A program made the translations under genes and the position numbers. Below, one piece after another: positions 42,926-46,697 of a stretch of 46,697 bases of DNA. Origin of the DNA: an uncultured Mycoplasmatota bacterium (lineage in GTDB: Bacteria > Bacillota_I > Bacilli_A > RF39 > UBA660); assembly GCA_900551455.1 (NCBI GenBank), contig URVV01000010.1, positions 1 through 46,697 of the forward strand. Reading direction: 5' to 3'. The notes beneath the pieces are model-generated. The model searched no databases. It was not told where the DNA came from and was given only the letters and a program-made list of their open reading frames with translations. Numbering within the stretch: position 1 is the first letter of the stretch; each line of letters starts with the position of its first letter.

Positions 42926-44905
42926 ATGAATAAAGAATCATTAAAAGAATACAAAAAGAAACTCTCAACACTTTCATCATCAGAAATAAAAGAAAGAAAT
43001 CTATATTTAAGAAATTTATCATTAGGCACCATCCAAGGACCAGGAACTGGATATTTAAGTATTGATAAACCTTGGTTAAAATACTATAGTGAAGATGCAA
43101 TTACTAAAGACATACCCAATATGTCAGCATATGAATATATGTGTTATGAAAACCAAGATAATCTAGATGCTTTTGCAATTTCTTATTTTGGTAAAAAAAT
43201 AACTTTTAAAAAATTTGAAAAAGAAATTGATAAAACAGCTGAAAAACTATACCGTCTAGGTATAAGACCTAAAGATGTTGTAACCGTTATGTCCGTAGCT
43301 AATCCTGAAATAGAAATTCTTTTCTATGCCTTAAATAAAATGGGAGCTGTCATAAATTTAATAGATGTAAGAAGTGATGCTAAGTCCATAGCAAATTATA
43401 TAAATGAAGTAAAATCAACTACCGTCTTAGTAATGGACAACTTTTTACCTGAATTTGATAAAGCTCTAAACAATACCCAAAGTATTAAAAACATTATAAC
43501 CGTCTCACCATATAATTCAGTACCATTTCCTTTTAATAAAATATCTAATTTAGCTTTTAAAAAGGATTCCGAAGAATTATCACTTATGCTAAAAGAAATA
43601 TCTAAAAAGAATAAACTCCCATCAATTAAAGAAATAATAAGACTAATTAAGAAAATAAGAGAAGTAAAAAAACAAAAAAACAATTCTAAATTATATAATG
43701 AAATAACTAATATTAAGAAAAAAAAGAAATATATATCTTGGAATCACTTAATGAATATCTTCACACCTTTTAAAAAAGTAAAAGTCCCTCCATATCAAAA
43801 AGATACCTTAGCAGCCTTAGTTCATACTGGCGGAACAACGGGTATTTCAAAAACCGTTAAATTATCTAATGATAACTTTAATGCAATGGCACTACAATAC
43901 AAACTACTTGATACCGGATATAGTAAAAAAGATACCTTTTTAAATGGTATTGTTCCTTTTGTAGCATATGGAATTGTTGCTACTATCCATATGCCTATGT
44001 CTCTAGGAATAACCAACATTATCGCCCCAATCTTATCACCCAAAGAATTTACTGAATCAATGATTCAATATAAACCTAATCACACCCTAACAGTACCTAG
44101 CTATGTTGAAGATTTTATTCACGATAAAGAAGCCCTAAAAATGGATTGGAGTTGTCTAAAACATCTAGGAATAGGTGGCGACACCCTAAGTGAAACAAAA
44201 GAAAGAGAATGCAATGCTTTCCTAGAAAGTCATAATTCAAAAGCAGTAGCCGAAAAAGGATATGGTATGACAGAATTATCCTCAACTGCAATTTTATGCC
44301 TAACAACAAGAAACAAACTACTAAGTTTAGGAATACCATTACCAAAGGTAAATGTTGGAATCTTTGAAGAGAATACTGATAACGAATTATTATATAACCA
44401 AGTTGGTGAATTATGTATTACTGGTGATAGTATGATGCAAGGATACCTAGATAACGAAGAAGAAGAAAAAAAAGTAATGATTCAACATAATGACAAAGTA
44501 AGATGGATCCATTCAGGAGATGCATTTACTGCAGATAAAGATGGTTTTCTATATTTTAAAGGAAGACTAAAAAGAATGATGGCTCACGGTGGATTTAAAA
44601 TATATCCTCAAATAATGGAACAAGTAATTCAAAAAAATTCCAACATAGAAAACTGTTGCGTTATTACTATTCCTAGTGAAGAATTTGGCTCATCCCCAGA
44701 AGCTCATATTGTCTTAAAAGAAGACAGGATAAATAAGTGGAAAGAAATAAAAAAAGAATTAATTGCCTTGTGTCAAGAAGAATTGCCAAATTACTCTCAG
44801 CCAACAGATTTTATTTTAGAAGATGATCTTCCGCTAACAACGGTTGGAAAAGTAGATTATAAAAAATTAGAAAAGAAAAGAGAAGAAGAATTAAAAAGAA
44901 AATAA
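42926..44905 (+). CDS. AMP-forming acyl-CoA synthetase/ligase (ANL superfamily)
   Basis: 659 residues. Core motifs: the P-loop-like HTGGTTGISK at 300-309, GYGMTE at 445-450, HSGDAF with Asp532, and the C-terminal catalytic Lys642 in TVGKVDYKKL. Family members make an acyl-adenylate and then usually a CoA or carrier thioester; the acid is unknown (fatty acid is a common choice). A Lys-rich ~90-residue stretch (about 205-290) between the N-terminal part and the P-loop is longer than in usual members. GGAGG precedes the ATG. Stands alone between two terminators. Confidence 0.9.
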   Translation: MNKESLKEYKKKLSTLSSSEIKERNLYLRNLSLGTIQGPGTGYLSIDKPWLKYYSEDAITKDIPNMSAYEYMCYENQDNLDAFAISYFGKKITFKKFEKEIDKTAEKLYRLGIRPKDVVTVMSVANPEIEILFYALNKMGAVINLIDVRSDAKSIANYINEVKSTTVLVMDNFLPEFDKALNNTQSIKNIITVSPYNSVPFPFNKISNLAFKKDSEELSLMLKEISKKNKLPSIKEIIRLIKKIREVKKQKNNSKLYNEITNIKKKKKYISWNHLMNIFTPFKKVKVPPYQKDTLAALVHTGGTTGISKTVKLSNDNFNAMALQYKLLDTGYSKKDTFLNGIVPFVAYGIVATIHMPMSLGITNIIAPILSPKEFTESMIQYKPNHTLTVPSYVEDFIHDKEALKMDWSCLKHLGIGGDTLSETKERECNAFLESHNSKAVAEKGYGMTELSSTAILCLTTRNKLLSLGIPLPKVNVGIFEENTDNELLYNQVGELCITGDSMMQGYLDNEEEEKKVMIQHNDKVRWIHSGDAFTADKDGFLYFKGRLKRMMAHGGFKIYPQIMEQVIQKNSNIENCCVITIPSEEFGSSPEAHIVLKEDRINKWKEIKKELIALCQEELPNYSQPTDFILEDDLPLTTVGKVDYKKLEKKREEELKRK

Positions 44906-44924
44906 AACTAATTTTCTTTTTTTT
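44897..44924 (+). terminator. Terminator after the ligase gene
   Basis: AGAAAAT-AAAACTA-ATTTTCT followed by TTTTTTT; the stop codon is in the loop. Confidence 0.75.
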
Positions 44925-44967
44925 AACTTAAATGTATGTTATACTCTAATAGTAAGGATGTGTGATG

Positions 44968-46697
44968 ATGAAAATAAATAGTACCATATTTTTTACCATA
45001 ATCAGTTTCTTTTATAGCATCTTATTGTATATAGCATATTATTCAAAAGAAAAAATAAAAACTCCAGAAAATAGAATATATTCAAAATTAATAATTATTA
45101 ACATAATAAGCATTGTATTAGAATTACTTTGCTGTATCTTTGCCGGAATTGCTCTTGAATATCTAAATTTATATATAATTATAAATAAAATATTTTTAAG
45201 TAGTTTAGTTTTATGGGGATCAATCTTCGGAATATATGTTTTTCTTATTTCATCAAATCTAAGTGATAAGAAGGAATTAAAAGAATATATGAAAAAAGTC
45301 ACAATAGCTTTTTCAATTTTATATATAACAATAACAATTTTAATTGCTTACTTACCAATAAAATTTAATATTGTAGACAATTATGTTAAGTATTCATACG
45401 GATTAGCAGTAAATGCCGTATACATAGGAATTATTATTTTAATAATCAGCACCATTTTCTGCCTAATCAAAAGTTATAAAAACATAAAGAGCAAAAAATA
45501 TTTACCCATATATGCCTATTTACTCTTAGGAACAATTGCTTCATTTGTTCAAAAAATATTTCCAGAACTTCTTTTAGCAACATCAAATGATGCATTTATA
45601 ACTATGCTTATGTACTTTACCATTGAAAACCCTGATATGAAACTTTTAGATGAGATGCATAAAGCTAAAGAAATATCTGATAATGCTAATGAAGAGAAGA
45701 CAATGTTTTTATATAATATGACTCAAGAAATTAGAGAAACTACTAAAAATATTAATAGTGAGGCTGATATAATCTTAGATAGTGATTCTTTAGAACAAGA
45801 TAAGGATAGTGCTAGAAATATTAAAGGGGAAACTTCTAAGTTTATGAATATGACTAATGATATATTAGATGTCTCTACGATAGATTCTACTTCGATAAAA
45901 GTATATAATAATAAATATAATATAAAGAATATTTTAAAAGAGGTAATTGGAATATATACTCCTAAAGTAAAGAAGAAAGAACTTGAATTTAGAACTAATA
46001 TTGAACATAATATCCCAGAGCTATTATATGGAGATTCAATAGGACTAAAGAAAGTTTTATCATTAATATTAGATAATAGTGTTAAGTATACTGAAAAGGG
46101 TTATGTTGAATTAGATGTAAATACTATTATAAAAAATGATATCTGTAGATTAATAATTACTATTGAAGACTCTGGTGTAGGAATTAAAAGTAGTTCTTTA
46201 GAGCAGATAAAATTAAATGATTTGAATACTTCTCAAGCTTATAAGACAATTACGTTAATGAATGGAACAATGTTAATATCTTCAAATTATGGGGTAGGTA
46301 CTAAAGTAAAGATAATTCTAGATCAAAAGATTCAACTTGAAGAATCTGCCGACTTAAAGAAATACCAAGAAATATATGATAATAAAAAGATCTTAGTTAT
46401 TGATGATAATGAAGCAACATATAAGATTGTTGAAAAACTACTTAAAGGAAGCAATATAATAGTAGATTATTCTTTAACAGGTAAAGATACTTTAACAAAG
46501 TTAAAGAGTAAGAAGAAATATGATTTAATTTTATTAGATGAAGAATTGAGTCAAATAACTGGATATGAATTATTAAAGAAGATGAGGGAAATAAGAAACT
46601 TTAAAGTACCAGTAATCTTACTTAGTAAAGATAATAATTATGAATATAATGAAGAATATAAACAAGCTGGATTTACTGATGTTCTTATTAAACCATT
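44968..46697 (+). CDS. Membrane hybrid histidine-kinase-like protein lacking the acceptor His (3' end outside window)
   Basis: Open from ATG 44968 (ATG 44965 also possible; AAGGA at 44954-44958) to the window end, 576 residues visible. Seven hydrophobic segments lie within about 1-225. The dimerisation helix reads FLYNMTQEIRETT where active kinases have F-x-x-x-SHEIRTPL: the phospho-acceptor His is Gln253. The ATPase-like part keeps an N box (LILDNSVKYT) and G1 (EDSGVGI) but has no GxGL lid motif. A receiver domain follows (VIDDNEA, LLDEE, LIKP at the edge) with its Asp and Lys. Likely a pseudokinase plus an intact receiver. Codon use shifts to AAG/GAG from about 45640 on. Confidence 0.85.
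   Translation, partial: MKINSTIFFTIISFFYSILLYIAYYSKEKIKTPENRIYSKLIIINIISIVLELLCCIFAGIALEYLNLYIIINKIFLSSLVLWGSIFGIYVFLISSNLSDKKELKEYMKKVTIAFSILYITITILIAYLPIKFNIVDNYVKYSYGLAVNAVYIGIIILIISTIFCLIKSYKNIKSKKYLPIYAYLLLGTIASFVQKIFPELLLATSNDAFITMLMYFTIENPDMKLLDEMHKAKEISDNANEEKTMFLYNMTQEIRETTKNINSEADIILDSDSLEQDKDSARNIKGETSKFMNMTNDILDVSTIDSTSIKVYNNKYNIKNILKEVIGIYTPKVKKKELEFRTNIEHNIPELLYGDSIGLKKVLSLILDNSVKYTEKGYVELDVNTIIKNDICRLIITIEDSGVGIKSSSLEQIKLNDLNTSQAYKTITLMNGTMLISSNYGVGTKVKIILDQKIQLEESADLKKYQEIYDNKKILVIDDNEATYKIVEKLLKGSNIIVDYSLTGKDTLTKLKSKKKYDLILLDEELSQITGYELLKKMREIRNFKVPVILLSKDNNYEYNEEYKQAGFTDVLIKP

Noticed and set aside
1..46697. CRISPR array or cas genes
   Set aside because: No regularly spaced repeats of 23-45 bases and no Cas motifs were seen.

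Overview
The window is a very AT-rich, low-GC Gram-positive chromosome segment. Several things point to an endospore-type Bacillota/Bacilli lineage: standard code (no in-frame TGA needed), Shine-Dalgarno AGGAGG leaders, sporulation genes (ylbJ, spoIVFA/spoIVFB, YjcZ-like micropeptides), the spoIVFAB-rplU-prp-rpmA-(...)-obg order of Bacillus, and an L27 with a Prp-cleavable N-terminus. The style (short AT-rich genes, many SipW-type and Ig-like surface proteins) recalls uncultivated gut Bacilli such as the RF39 group. That placement is inference; no marker here fixes it.

Layout. 1-1203: end of a secreted esterase-like protein. 1285-4600: ylbJ (leftward), a YlbL/SepM-type PDZ-Lon protease, and spoIVFA-spoIVFB. 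4608-5650: promoter, L21 leader, rplU-prp-rpmA. 5721-5897: tRNA(CAT) and tRNA-Leu(TAG). 5753-15298: a ~9.5 kb integrated element whose left junction rebuilds the tRNA(CAT) gene and whose right junction keeps a displaced 3' half-tRNA plus a second tRNA-Leu. It carries a PrimPol-helicase, an excisionase-like HTH protein, a zinc-ribbon protein and a tyrosine integrase. Its cargo has two ADP-ribosylglycohydrolases and a macrodomain, but no visible ADP-ribosyltransferase. 15530-18485: a small unknown protein, a GH25 lysozyme with Ig-like domains, and obgE.

19177-29853: a type IV secretion-like locus: two VirB2-like small membrane proteins, VirB6-like, VirB3/PrgI-like, a two-gene VirB4, a membrane-anchored SpoIID + NlpC/P60 wall hydrolase, a lipoprotein and VirD4. 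No relaxase, integrase or replication gene was recognised, and it lies between housekeeping genes, so it looks like a fixed secretion or DNA-transfer machine rather than an ordinary conjugative element.

29935-46697: rhodanese, RmuC, two unknown proteins, PrsA-like foldase, two YjcZ-like micropeptides, a HIT protein, three secreted proteins (two with SipW-type signals), DNA polymerase I, a gene broken by an in-frame TAA, MutM, a metallophosphoesterase, an AMP-forming ligase, and the start of a membrane hybrid histidine-kinase-like protein that lacks the phospho-acceptor histidine.

The best candidates for new biology are the relaxase-less secretion locus with its SpoIID-P60 hydrolase, the ADP-ribose 'eraser' cargo on the tRNA island, and the degenerate kinase at the right edge. 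Most gene ends are marked by clear hairpin-T terminators.
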